NCBI GenBank assembly: GCA_947499715.1
Contig: CANMPL010000006.1
Location: forward strand, 186,001 to 250,000
From: an uncultured Paracoccaceae bacterium
Lineage (GTDB): Bacteria; Pseudomonadota; Alphaproteobacteria; Rhodobacterales; Rhodobacteraceae
Reading direction: 5' to 3'
Length of the DNA: 64,000 bases
The position numbers and the translations under genes were made by a program. Positions 43,012-50,943 of this stretch are shown in pieces. The notes under the pieces are model-generated. The model had not been told where the DNA came from and ran no database searches. It worked only from the letters and a program-made list of their open reading frames with translations. Numbering within the stretch: position 1 is the first letter of the stretch; the number at the start of each line of letters is the position of its first letter.

Positions 43012-43692
43012 CTATTGAAAATACTCTGTGTGGGTCTCGTGGATGTCGGCAATCGTCGTGTCCAAACGGCTGACGTGCAGGCGCATGGCGGCGCGGGTGG
43101 CGTCCACATCGCGCTGAGAAAGGGCATCAGCGATGCTGCGATGATCGTCCAGAATATCCGCAGCGTTTTCGCTGTCGGCGAGGCTCAGCACACACAACCG
43201 GTCCACCTTGCGCTTGCAGGTCATGATGGCCTCAAACGCTTTGGGTAGGCCGGACAATTCACAGATCATTTTGTGAAACTCGTAGTCGAGGTCATGGAAC
43301 AATCCGCCGTCGCCCGCGGCAATGGCGTCGGCTTGCGCCGTCAGGTTTTTGGCAATGGCCTCTGTGTGCGTCTGATCCCAGACCTGACAGGCGCGCTCCA
43401 ATACCTCCAGCTCAACAGCCAATCGAATGAAGCGGACGTTCTCAATTTCAGGAAGGGAAAATCTGCGCACAACGGTCGCGCGCTGGGGGCGAATTTCGAT
43501 CAGGTCCTGATTGTGCAACCGCCGGAAAGCATCACGGACGGGCTGGCGCGATACGCCAAAACGCGTGGCAATCTCAGCTTCGGAAATCTTGGATCCGGGA
43601 AGAATTGCGAGCGTTGCGATGTCTTCGTAAAGCTTTTCAAAGACCACATCGGCAGTTGATTTTGATCCTGTGATCGCTGTGGAACTTTGCAT
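43012..43692 (-). CDS. GntR family (FadR subfamily) transcriptional regulator, copy 1
   Basis: The 226-residue regulator has an N-terminal winged helix with EAEIATRFGVSRQPVRDAFRRL and a C-terminal FCD ligand domain (DLDYEFHKMICELSG, DDHRSIADALSQRD). Metal/ligand histidines such as those in EFHKM and LHVSRLD are typical of FCD domains that bind small acids. AGGAG precedes the ATG at 43692. The HTH is nearly identical to that of the second GntR at 58.0 kb. It faces the divergent TRAP genes across a region with one operator-like motif, so uronate-responsive control is inferred. Confidence 0.88.
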   Translation of the reverse strand: MQSSTAITGSKSTADVVFEKLYEDIATLAILPGSKISEAEIATRFGVSRQPVRDAFRRLHNQDLIEIRPQRATVVRRFSLPEIENVRFIRLAVELEVLERACQVWDQTHTEAIAKNLTAQADAIAAGDGGLFHDLDYEFHKMICELSGLPKAFEAIMTCKRKVDRLCVLSLADSENAADILDDHRSIADALSQRDVDATRAAMRLHVSRLDTTIADIHETHTEYFQ

Positions 43693-43825
43693 TCTTACTC
43701 CTGTTTGCAGCTCGAAACCGCAGTGGTTCTGCGCCGATCGCCTGCACATCGCATCTGGCTGACCTGATTCTCGGCCCGCTCGAACATGTATTTTACTTCG
43801 CCAATACGAACAAATACCGACTCAC

Positions 43826-43854
43826 TTGACAAGTCTGGGATACTAGTCTCCAAT
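43826..43854 (+). promoter_or_regulatory. TRAP operon promoter with operator-like spacer
   Basis: TTGACA (43826-43831) is followed after 17 bases by TCCAAT (43849-43854, four of six matches to TATAAT). The spacer carries TGGGATACTAGT (43836-43847), with TACTAG at the same distance from the -35 box as in the uxaC promoter. It probably serves dctP and may also affect the divergent GntR gene. Confidence 0.6.
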
Positions 43855-43970
43855 TGGACAAGGCCGCAGGAATCCGTTGGGACTGACGAGGCCCGAAAGG
43901 TGCACACACGAACCCGTGGAGGAGCGGTTGACTGTTCAATCGCGCGCCGAAACTAAACTGGGAGAAGACT

Positions 43971-44954
43971 ATGTATCAGAAAATTTCAAAGACGATCCTG
44001 GGCACCGCCACAGCGTTGGCCCTTGTTGCATCCACTGCCGCTGCCGAAGAGTTGCGCGCCTGGAACATCCACACAGATGGCCACCCGAACACAGCCGCGA
44101 TGGACCGCTTTGCGGAACTGGTGGCCGAAAAAACCGGTGGCGACGTGAACGTTGAAGTATTCCACGGTGGTGTTCTGGGCAGCCAGCCTGACGCGCTTGA
44201 GCAGGTTCAGCTTGGTGCGATTGACGTTGGTAACTTTAACCTTGGTCCAATCGGCCCAATCGTTCAGGAAGCCAACCTTGTGTCTCTGCCGTTCATCTTC
44301 AAAAGCGTGGATCACATGTTCCGCGTGATGGATGGGCCTGCGGGTGAAAAGGTGGCTATGGGGATGGCCAATGCGGGCATCATGCCAATCGGTTGGTTTG
44401 ATGCGGGTGCGCGGTCTTTCTACAACAACACAGGTCCAATCAATTCACCTGACGATGTCGCTGGCATGAAAATCCGTGTGATGAACAACGATCTGTTCAC
44501 AGGCATGGTCAACGCCATGGGCGGCAACGGCACACCAATGGCCTTCGCCGAAGTGTACCAGTCCTTGTCCACCGGTGTTGTGGATGGCGCAGAAAACAAC
44601 CTGCCGTCGTTCCAGTCTGTGGGTCACTTCGAGGTGGCAGGATTCTATTCCCTGTCAGAGCACTTGATCATTCCTGAGTGTATCTGTGTGAACACAGCCC
44701 TGTTCGAAGGTCTGTCCGCCGACAATCAGGCGGCCCTTGTTGCAGCAGCCGAAGAAGCCTCCGTTTACCAGCGTGAGCTGTGGGCAGAGCAGACCCAAGC
44801 CAGCCGTAAAGCGGTTGAAGCGGCCGGTGTTCAGATCAACGAGATTGCCGACAAAGGCCCATTCCAGGTTGCAATGGCACCGGTCTATGCCGACTATCTT
44901 GCTGCCAACCCATCCATGGTTGAGCTGGTAGAATTGGCTCAGTCCACAGAGTAA
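43971..44954 (+). CDS. dctP: TRAP transporter solute-binding protein (DctP family), probable uronate binder
   Basis: The 327-residue protein has a signal peptide (to about ASTAAAEE) and the DctP fold. GMKIRVMNNDLF supplies the conserved arginine that pairs with the ligand carboxylate, and VVDGAENNLPSFQS the usual asparagine segment. It is periplasmic and passes substrate to DctQM encoded next. D-glucuronate or D-galacturonate is suggested by the surrounding uxaC, uxuA, uxuB and GntR genes and by the shared operator motif. It is inferred, not visible in the binding site. GGGAGAAGACT precedes the ATG. Confidence 0.88.
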   Translation: MYQKISKTILGTATALALVASTAAAEELRAWNIHTDGHPNTAAMDRFAELVAEKTGGDVNVEVFHGGVLGSQPDALEQVQLGAIDVGNFNLGPIGPIVQEANLVSLPFIFKSVDHMFRVMDGPAGEKVAMGMANAGIMPIGWFDAGARSFYNNTGPINSPDDVAGMKIRVMNNDLFTGMVNAMGGNGTPMAFAEVYQSLSTGVVDGAENNLPSFQSVGHFEVAGFYSLSEHLIIPECICVNTALFEGLSADNQAALVAAAEEASVYQRELWAEQTQASRKAVEAAGVQINEIADKGPFQVAMAPVYADYLAANPSMVELVELAQSTE

Positions 44955-44974
44955 CATCTGTGAAATACAACACC

Positions 44975-45004
44975 GCGGCGTCCGGCGATTTCGTCGGGCG
45001 CCGC
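44975..45004 (+). other. Strong hairpin between dctP and dctQ
   Basis: GCGGCGTCCGGCG (44975-44987) pairs with CGTCGGGCGCCGC (44992-45004) over 13 base pairs, two of them G-U, with an ATTT loop. No T-run follows. It is probably an mRNA-stabilising or processing structure that raises dctP over dctQM. Confidence 0.65.
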
Positions 45005-45026
45005 GCGTCTCAGGGGGCAGGATGAC

Positions 45027-45554
45027 ATGAGCAGCACACCAGAAAAGCAAACGGGCCTTGGCCCAATCGACAGTCTCTTTCGCGGCGTGGTCGCGGTGTG
45101 TCGCGTGATTACTGGGGTGGCTTTGGTCGTCATGACGCTGCTTCTGGGCTATCAGGTTTTTGGCCGATATGTACTGAACGACACGCCCACGTGGGTCGAC
45201 CCCTTGTCGCTATTGTTGGTGATGTTGATTGCGTTTCTCGGGGCAGGCATCGGTGTTTATGAAAACACCCATTTGTCGGTCGTAATTTTGCGCAAGACGG
45301 TTTCCACAAAAATCAGGTCCGTTCTGGTGGTGTTCACGGATGTCATCATGGCGGTCTTTGGCGGGTTGATGTTCTGGTATGGCTACCAGCTAACTGTGTT
45401 CAAATGGAAATCCCTGATCCCGCTTATCCAATGGCCAGAGGGCCTGCGATCCTTGCCGCTGACAATTTGTGGCGCGATGATTTTAGTTTTTTCCGTGGGC
45501 CATTTGGTCCGCCACCTGATCGGGCGTGACACGCGCACCGACACGATGGAATAG
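45027..45554 (+). CDS. dctQ: TRAP transporter small permease (DctQ family)
   Basis: The 175-residue protein has four helices with the DctQ pattern: LLLGYQVFGRYVLNDTPTWVDPLSLLLVMLIAFLGAG. The tryptophan-containing amphipathic start and the PLTICGAMILVFSVGHLV end are also typical. AGGATGAC precedes the ATG. It forms the membrane complex with DctM. Confidence 0.88.
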   Translation: MSSTPEKQTGLGPIDSLFRGVVAVCRVITGVALVVMTLLLGYQVFGRYVLNDTPTWVDPLSLLLVMLIAFLGAGIGVYENTHLSVVILRKTVSTKIRSVLVVFTDVIMAVFGGLMFWYGYQLTVFKWKSLIPLIQWPEGLRSLPLTICGAMILVFSVGHLVRHLIGRDTRTDTME

Positions 45555-45564
45555 GGCCTGATTG

Positions 45565-46845
45565 ATGGGACTTGCATTACTTTTAGGTGTCTTTGCCTTG
45601 TGTGTCGCTATGGGCGCGCCCGTTGCCTTTGCCTTGGGCATTTCCGCCATCGGCGCTTTCTGGTTCGAAGGTCTGCCCCTGATGGTGGGCTTTCAGCGGA
45701 TCATATCAGGCATCAACGTGTTTTCCCTGTTGGCGATCCCGTTCTTCATTTTCGCCGGAGAACTGATGTTCCACGGCGGCATCGCGATCCGCCTTGTGAA
45801 ATTCGCCCAAGCAGCGGTGGGCGCCGTGCGCGGCGGGCTTGGCATTGTGAACGTGTTGTCGTCGATGCTTTTTGGCGGGATTTCAGGCTCTGCCATTGCG
45901 GATATCTCAGCGCTCGGATCGATCCTGATCCCCGTGATGAAGGACAAAGGCTATGACGCGGATTATGCGGTGAACGTGACGGTGACGTCGTCCATTGCCG
46001 GCATCATCATTCCGCCAAGTCACAATATGATCATCTATGCGATCGCCGCCGGAGGCGCGGTGTCGATTTCCAAACTGTTCCTCGCAGGCGTCGTGCCCGG
46101 CATTCTTATGTGCATCTGCTTGGCGGCCGCCGCCTATATCGTCGCCGTCAAACGCGGATATCAGGCAGAGCAATTCCCTGGTTGGGATGCGCTGTTCTTT
46201 GCCTTCGTGGGCGCGATCCCTGGCTTGCTTACGGCGGTGATTATTGTGGGCGGTGTTTTGTCCGGCGTCTTCACGGTGACTGAATCCGGTGCCTTTGGTG
46301 TGATCTATGCCTTCCTTGTGACGCTGATCGTCTATCGCTCGATCACGTGGGAAAACTTCAAGATCGCAGTGAATTCCTCTGTGAGGACAACGGCGATGGT
46401 GATGATCCTGATCGCTTGCGCCGCTGCGTTCGCCTATATGTTGACCTATTACCGCGTGCCCACAAAGATGGTAACGCTGCTGACCACAATCACCGAAAAC
46501 CCCATCCTGATCCTGCTGATGATCAACGCTGTGTTGTTGTTGCTAGGCATGATCATGGATATGGCCGCGCTGATCCTGATTTGCACGCCGATCTTCCTGC
46601 CGGTGGCCCACGCGCTGGGGATCGACCCCGTACAGTTCGGGATGATCTTGCTGGTCAATCTTGGACTAGGGCTTTGCACGCCGCCCGTGGGGTCCTGTCT
46701 GTTTGTGGGCTGTGCCGTCGGAAAATTACCGATGGAGACCGCGATCCGCACGATCTGGCCGTTTTATCTGGCGATCTTTGTGGCGTTGATGATGATCACA
46801 TTCATCCCCGCGATCTCAATGACACTGCCGAACCTGTTGTTCTAG
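45565..46845 (+). CDS. dctM: TRAP transporter large permease (DctM family)
   Basis: The 426-residue membrane protein has about 12 helices. Family marks are FFIFAGELMFHGGIAIRLVKF, LFGGISGSAIADISALGSILIP and IIIPPSHNMIIYA, with the second-half repeat GMIMDMAALILICTPIFLPVA and LGLCTPPVGSCLFVG. The ATG at 45565 is preferred over the TTG one codon earlier. Its stop shares the tetranucleotide CTAG with the stop of convergent uxuA. Confidence 0.92.
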   Translation: MGLALLLGVFALCVAMGAPVAFALGISAIGAFWFEGLPLMVGFQRIISGINVFSLLAIPFFIFAGELMFHGGIAIRLVKFAQAAVGAVRGGLGIVNVLSSMLFGGISGSAIADISALGSILIPVMKDKGYDADYAVNVTVTSSIAGIIIPPSHNMIIYAIAAGGAVSISKLFLAGVVPGILMCICLAAAAYIVAVKRGYQAEQFPGWDALFFAFVGAIPGLLTAVIIVGGVLSGVFTVTESGAFGVIYAFLVTLIVYRSITWENFKIAVNSSVRTTAMVMILIACAAAFAYMLTYYRVPTKMVTLLTTITENPILILLMINAVLLLLGMIMDMAALILICTPIFLPVAHALGIDPVQFGMILLVNLGLGLCTPPVGSCLFVGCAVGKLPMETAIRTIWPFYLAIFVALMMITFIPAISMTLPNLLF

Positions 46846-47990
46846 GACAGCGCGGCGATGATGCCGCGCAGCTCTGCCAACCCGCGCAAGCGCCCGACAA
46901 GGGTGTAACCGGGTTGGAATGTGCGTTGATCGTCGGTCAGCAGCGCATGGCCATGGTCCGCACGAAACGGCAAATCAACATCGCGTTTGCTTTCGACCTC
47001 AAGCAGTTCGTCAATGACAGCGACGAGGTCCACATCACCGTTCAGATGCGCACTTTCGCTGAACGACCCGTCGGGCTGTTTGGCGAAAGTGCGCAGATGC
47101 ACGAAATGGATGCGATCCCCGAATGCGCGTGTAATGGCAGGGACGTCGTTTGTGGGGTGTGAGCCGAGCGATCCGGTGCACAGCGTCAGCCCATTCGCGG
47201 GTTCGTCGACGGCACCCATAATCCACGCGATATCCTCCGCAGTGGACACGATGCGCGGCAAACCCAGAATATTGCGGGGCGGATCATCAGGATGAATACA
47301 CAGGTTGATGCCAAGATCCGTCGCGGTCGGGATCACTTCCTCCAAAAACCGTTTGAGGTTGGCCCTCAGATCAGTGTGGGTCCGGCCAGCGTAACTGTCG
47401 AGCACGCCGCGTTGCCCCGCGATGTCATAGCGTTCCACAGCCCCAGGCAGGCCCGCCATGATCGTCGCCAATAGCTCTGCACGATCCGCTTCGGTGCTGG
47501 TTTCAAACCACGCCGTGCCGCCGGTTTTTGCGTCACTCGGATAATCTGCCTCAGCCCCATCGCGCCCGAGCATGTGGATTTCAAACGCCGCCATTTTGGC
47601 CGCGTCAAAGTGCAAACAGGTGCCGCCACGCGGGGCAGGGGCGGCGAGGTCCGTGCGAGTCCAATCGAGGATCGGCATGAAGTTGTAGCACACCGTTTTG
47701 ATGCCCTCGGCGGCGAGGTGTTTCAGCGATGTGCGGTAGTTGGCAAAAAGCGGTTCCAGATTGCCCGTGCCGCGCTTGATGTCCTCGTGAACCGGCAGAC
47801 TTTCGACGACATCCCATGTGAGGCCCGCGGCTTCAATCTCAGCGCGGCGCGCGGCAATCGCGTCTTGCGGCCAGACCTCACCATAAGGAATGGCGTGCAA
47901 GGCGCTGACGATGCCCACGGCCTCCGTTTGGGTGAACTCGGTCAATGTAACGGAGTCAAATTCACCGAACCAGCGCCATGTCTCACGCAT
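46842..47990 (-). CDS. uxuA: D-mannonate dehydratase (UxuA family)
   Basis: The 382-residue TIM-barrel enzyme dehydrates D-mannonate to 2-keto-3-deoxy-D-gluconate. TWRWFGEFDSVTLTEFTQT and VVESLPVHEDIKRG start it; NFMPILDWTRTDL, CIHPDDPPRNILGLPRIVST and HLRTFAKQPDGSFSESAHLNGDVD carry metal- and substrate-binding residues. It is the last gene of a run that begins with the ABC importer ATPase at 57.9 kb. A second, unrelated mannonate dehydratase (ManD) is encoded at 62.8 kb. Confidence 0.95.
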   Translation of the reverse strand: MRETWRWFGEFDSVTLTEFTQTEAVGIVSALHAIPYGEVWPQDAIAARRAEIEAAGLTWDVVESLPVHEDIKRGTGNLEPLFANYRTSLKHLAAEGIKTVCYNFMPILDWTRTDLAAPAPRGGTCLHFDAAKMAAFEIHMLGRDGAEADYPSDAKTGGTAWFETSTEADRAELLATIMAGLPGAVERYDIAGQRGVLDSYAGRTHTDLRANLKRFLEEVIPTATDLGINLCIHPDDPPRNILGLPRIVSTAEDIAWIMGAVDEPANGLTLCTGSLGSHPTNDVPAITRAFGDRIHFVHLRTFAKQPDGSFSESAHLNGDVDLVAVIDELLEVESKRDVDLPFRADHGHALLTDDQRTFQPGYTLVGRLRGLAELRGIIAALS

Positions 47991-48005
47991 TTTGGGCGTC
48001 CTTTG

Positions 48006-48914
48006 TTAGGGCAGAGTGTTTGGGTCAATCGCCACCAGCGCGCCACGTTCCTGCACGACAGCCCGTGACTTGGCACAGGCATAGGCGATGCCGTTTGCTA
48101 GCGTGTCGCCAGCGGCGTGGCAGGCGAATATGCCTGCGTTGAAACTATCGCATGCGGCGGTGGAATCGACCATTGTGTCAACGGGGTGCACGGCGACCTC
48201 ACCTGCTTCACCCCCTTGCGCAAACAGCACTGGGTCGGCCCCGTTCTTGACGATGACGGTTGTGGCACCCGCCGCAAGGTAGCGGTCCGCCGTGGCCTTT
48301 GGGGTCGCGTCTTTAAACCAATCAGCTTCGACTTCAAAGGACGGCAGGGCGATCTCGCTGACGGCAGCGCCTTGCATAATCGCATCCAGCATTTCCGCAC
48401 CTGACGCCCAAAGCCGTGGCCGCAAGTTGGGGTCAAAGGGGATTGTTTTGCCCGCGCTGCGTACCTTTTGCAGGGCGGTAAGCAGGGCAGCGCGGCGGTC
48501 GGGTACAAGGATCGCGAGGGTGATGCCGGAGAAATAGATCAGGTCCGCAGACGCCATCGCCGCATCCAACAAGACCGGATCGTCGGCCAGCGTTTTGGCC
48601 GCAGACTCGCCGCGCCAATAGGAAAAGCTGCGCTCGCCATCGCTGAGTGAGATCATGTAAAGGCCGATGGTCTTGCCCGCCGCGACCTGCACGAAGGCAT
48701 CATCAATCCCGCTGTCGCGCACAAACTCGGCCATCTGCGCGGACGTGGCATCATCGCCCACCGCCGTCAGGTAGGACACATGCACATTCGGCGCACAACG
48801 GGCCAGATACCAAGCGGTGTTGAACGTAACGCCTGCAAAGCCCAAGCGGAATTCAACCGCCGTGCCCGTGGGGGACAATTCGCCCATACATTCGCCAATC
48901 GCCAGAACGCGCAT
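48006..48914 (-). CDS. kdgK: 2-keto-3-deoxygluconate kinase (PfkB family)
   Basis: The 302-residue sugar kinase starts VLAIGECMGELSPTG and has YLTAVGDDATSAQMAEFVRDSGI, SGITLAIL and FDPNLRPRLW, all as in KdgK. The anion-hole/catalytic motif reads DSTAACDSFNAGIF. E. coli-type KdgK has AAGD, so a Cys replaces the Gly directly before the catalytic Asp. It would make KDPG for an Eda aldolase, which is not in the window. It sits between the SDR and uxuA in the ten-gene run. Confidence 0.88.
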   Translation of the reverse strand: MRVLAIGECMGELSPTGTAVEFRLGFAGVTFNTAWYLARCAPNVHVSYLTAVGDDATSAQMAEFVRDSGIDDAFVQVAAGKTIGLYMISLSDGERSFSYWRGESAAKTLADDPVLLDAAMASADLIYFSGITLAILVPDRRAALLTALQKVRSAGKTIPFDPNLRPRLWASGAEMLDAIMQGAAVSEIALPSFEVEADWFKDATPKATADRYLAAGATTVIVKNGADPVLFAQGGEAGEVAVHPVDTMVDSTAACDSFNAGIFACHAAGDTLANGIAYACAKSRAVVQERGALVAIDPNTLP

Positions 48915-48926
48915 GGGCAGCCCTTT

Positions 48927-49670
48927 TTAGGAGAACAGCATCCCACCGTTAAGGTCGATATTCGTGCCGGTCATGAACGCACTGTCATCGCACGCCAGAA
49001 ACAGCACGAGGTTGGCGGCGTCATCCACATGGCCTTGGCGTTTCATCGGGGCGTTTGCCTCGAACCCGCGACGGCCTGCATCGGGCGTGTGGATGTTGTG
49101 GAAATCCGTATCGATCATGCCGGGGCAAAGCGCGTTCACGCGGATGTCTGGGCCGACCTCTTTGGCCAATCCGCGCGTGAAGGTCATCACCGCTCCCTTG
49201 GACGTCGCATAGGCCAGTGAACCGGGCCCACCCCCATCGCGCCCGGCTTGGGAGGCGAGGTTGACCACAGCACCAGCCTTGATGTGCTCAAGGCAGGCCT
49301 TCGTCATCATAAACGTGCTGGTCAGGTTCAGCGTCATGACAGTGTTCCAATGGGCGAGATCCATTTCGGCAATCGTCTTGCGTGCAACCAGCCCGCCCGC
49401 GTTGTTGACCAGCACGTCGATGCCGCCAAAGGCCTCCAGCGTGGCGCTGACCAGTTTGTCGACGCCGTCCTGCAAGTTCAAATCGGCCTGAACGGCAATG
49501 GCTTTGCCCCCTGCGGCTTCGATATCTGCGACAACCGCGTCCGCGCCCATTGAGCTTTCGAAGTAGCTGATTGCGACGTTCGCGCCCTCGGATGCGAGTT
49601 TACGTGCGGCGGCAGCACCAATGTCGCGTCCGCCACCTGTGATGATGGCCGTTTTCCCTGCAAGTTTCAT
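48927..49670 (-). CDS. SDR oxidoreductase, candidate DEH (4-deoxy-L-erythro-5-hexoseulose uronate) reductase
   Basis: The 247-residue SDR has TGGGRDIGAAAARKL for cofactor binding, NNAGG, and a catalytic Ser/Tyr/Lys set in NLASQAGRDGGGPGSLAYATSKG. In an alginate-oligosaccharide operon with a PL15-like lyase and KdgF, an SDR next to kdgK is well placed to reduce DEH to 2-keto-3-deoxygluconate, as the Sphingomonas A1 SDR reductases do. The substrate is inferred from context only. An oxidative sugar-acid role is the main alternative. Confidence 0.78.
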   Translation of the reverse strand: MKLAGKTAIITGGGRDIGAAAARKLASEGANVAISYFESSMGADAVVADIEAAGGKAIAVQADLNLQDGVDKLVSATLEAFGGIDVLVNNAGGLVARKTIAEMDLAHWNTVMTLNLTSTFMMTKACLEHIKAGAVVNLASQAGRDGGGPGSLAYATSKGAVMTFTRGLAKEVGPDIRVNALCPGMIDTDFHNIHTPDAGRRGFEANAPMKRQGHVDDAANLVLFLACDDSAFMTGTNIDLNGGMLFS

Positions 49671-49685
49671 GTCAGTCCTTCCGAA

Positions 49686-50570
49686 TTAGCGATTAAGCTT
49701 CATAAAATAGTCAAATATTTCAGGGACATTGCCTTCGCCCATACCGGCGTCCATGGCGGCCTGAAGGTTGTTGGATGTGCCTTCCGCGATTTCCGCGCGC
49801 GTGCCCATATCGGCGGCCATGTGCAAGAAATAGGCGAGGTCTTTGTTGGCGTTGTTGATGGAAAAGCCAAGGTCGCTAATCCCGTCCACGGCGTACTTCT
49901 TACAAAACCCCATAAAGGGCGAATTGGACGGACCAGCAGACATGATGTCGAATAGCTGCGCGCGGTCGACGCCTGCGCGATCAGCGACGGCGAAGGCTTG
50001 GCTCATCGCCGTGACGGTCGTCATGCCCATGAAATTGTTGATCAGTTTGGTTACGTGGCCAGCCCCAAGCGCGCCAAGGTAGAAGACGTTTTCGCCCTGT
50101 TCGTCGAGCACCGGTTTGACCTTGTTGAACGTAGTTTCGTCCCCCGCCGCCATGATGTTGAGCAAGCCGTCCTTGGCGTGCGCAGGGGTGCGCCCGAGGG
50201 GTGCATCAACCATGCCTGCACCTTTGGCGGCTAGATCCACGCCGATTTTGCGGGTGGATTCCGGGATTGAGGTGCCGAAATCAATCAACACCGAGCCGTC
50301 CTTGATCCCCGCCAGAATACCGTCATCGCCATAAACAAGGCTCTCGACCACCTCTGACGTTGTCACGCAGAGCATGATGATGTCGCAGGCCTCGGCCATC
50401 TCTTTCGGCGTGCTTGCCACGCGCGCATTGCCCCGTGCCAGAACCGCATCAAGCACGTCCTGTTTGCGGGCCATCACGACCATCTCATACCCTCGGTTTT
50501 GCAGGTTCTCGACCATATTGCCGCCCATAAGGCCGAGGCCGATAAAGCCGATGGTGGGTTTGGTCATCAT
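49686..50570 (-). CDS. Beta-hydroxyacid dehydrogenase family oxidoreductase (GarR/3-hydroxyisobutyrate dehydrogenase-like)
   Basis: The 294-residue protein has GFIGLGLMGGNMVENL for NAD(P) binding, the substrate loop DAPLGRTPAHAKDG, and the catalytic lysine in GHVTKLINNFMG. The fold is that of tartronate semialdehyde and 3-hydroxyisobutyrate reductases. I recall members of this family also serving as DEH reductases in marine alginate degraders, which fits the operon. A reductase for another aldehyde acid is possible. CCGGAGCATCT precedes the ATG. Confidence 0.83.
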   Translation of the reverse strand: MMTKPTIGFIGLGLMGGNMVENLQNRGYEMVVMARKQDVLDAVLARGNARVASTPKEMAEACDIIMLCVTTSEVVESLVYGDDGILAGIKDGSVLIDFGTSIPESTRKIGVDLAAKGAGMVDAPLGRTPAHAKDGLLNIMAAGDETTFNKVKPVLDEQGENVFYLGALGAGHVTKLINNFMGMTTVTAMSQAFAVADRAGVDRAQLFDIMSAGPSNSPFMGFCKKYAVDGISDLGFSINNANKDLAYFLHMAADMGTRAEIAEGTSNNLQAAMDAGMGEGNVPEIFDYFMKLNR

Positions 50571-50600
50571 AGATGCTCCGGTCTTTGGATCGTTATGAAA

Positions 50601-50933
50601 TTAAAGAAAATCTTCGCGATGCGGAGTGAAAATATCCAGCAACATGCCCGCTTCAAGGCAGGTTGCCCCATGTTCGATGTTGGGTTGTTTGTAAAGGCTG
50701 TCGCCCGCGTTGACGATGCAGGTTTTGTTGCCCACGGTGAATTCAAACTTGCCCGACATCACGTAGGTGATCTGTTCGTGGACGTGGTGGTGCAGGGGGA
50801 CCGTAACGCCCGCCTCAAAATGCACCTCGACGACCATGACATTGTCATTGTGCGCACAAACTTTGCGCGACAGCCCATCTGCGACGAGTTCCAGCTTGAT
50901 ATCCCCAGCGGGGAAGTGGTTCTTGACGGTCAT
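50601..50933 (-). CDS. kdgF: KdgF-like cupin, 4,5-unsaturated uronate linearisation
   Basis: The 110-residue single cupin has metal-ligand candidates in PLHHHVHEQITYVMSG (His48/His50, Gln54) and His88. The C-terminal Asp100-x-Phe102-x3-Arg106 matches the catalytic Asp/Phe/Arg set reported for Yersinia KdgF, two residues lower. KdgF opens the unsaturated monouronate left by polysaccharide lyases to DEH/DKI. It lies between the lyase gene and the dehydrogenase genes, the expected metabolic order. Confidence 0.85.
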   Translation of the reverse strand: MTVKNHFPAGDIKLELVADGLSRKVCAHNDNVMVVEVHFEAGVTVPLHHHVHEQITYVMSGKFEFTVGNKTCIVNAGDSLYKQPNIEHGATCLEAGMLLDIFTPHREDFL

Positions 50934-50943
50934 TATTCGGTCC

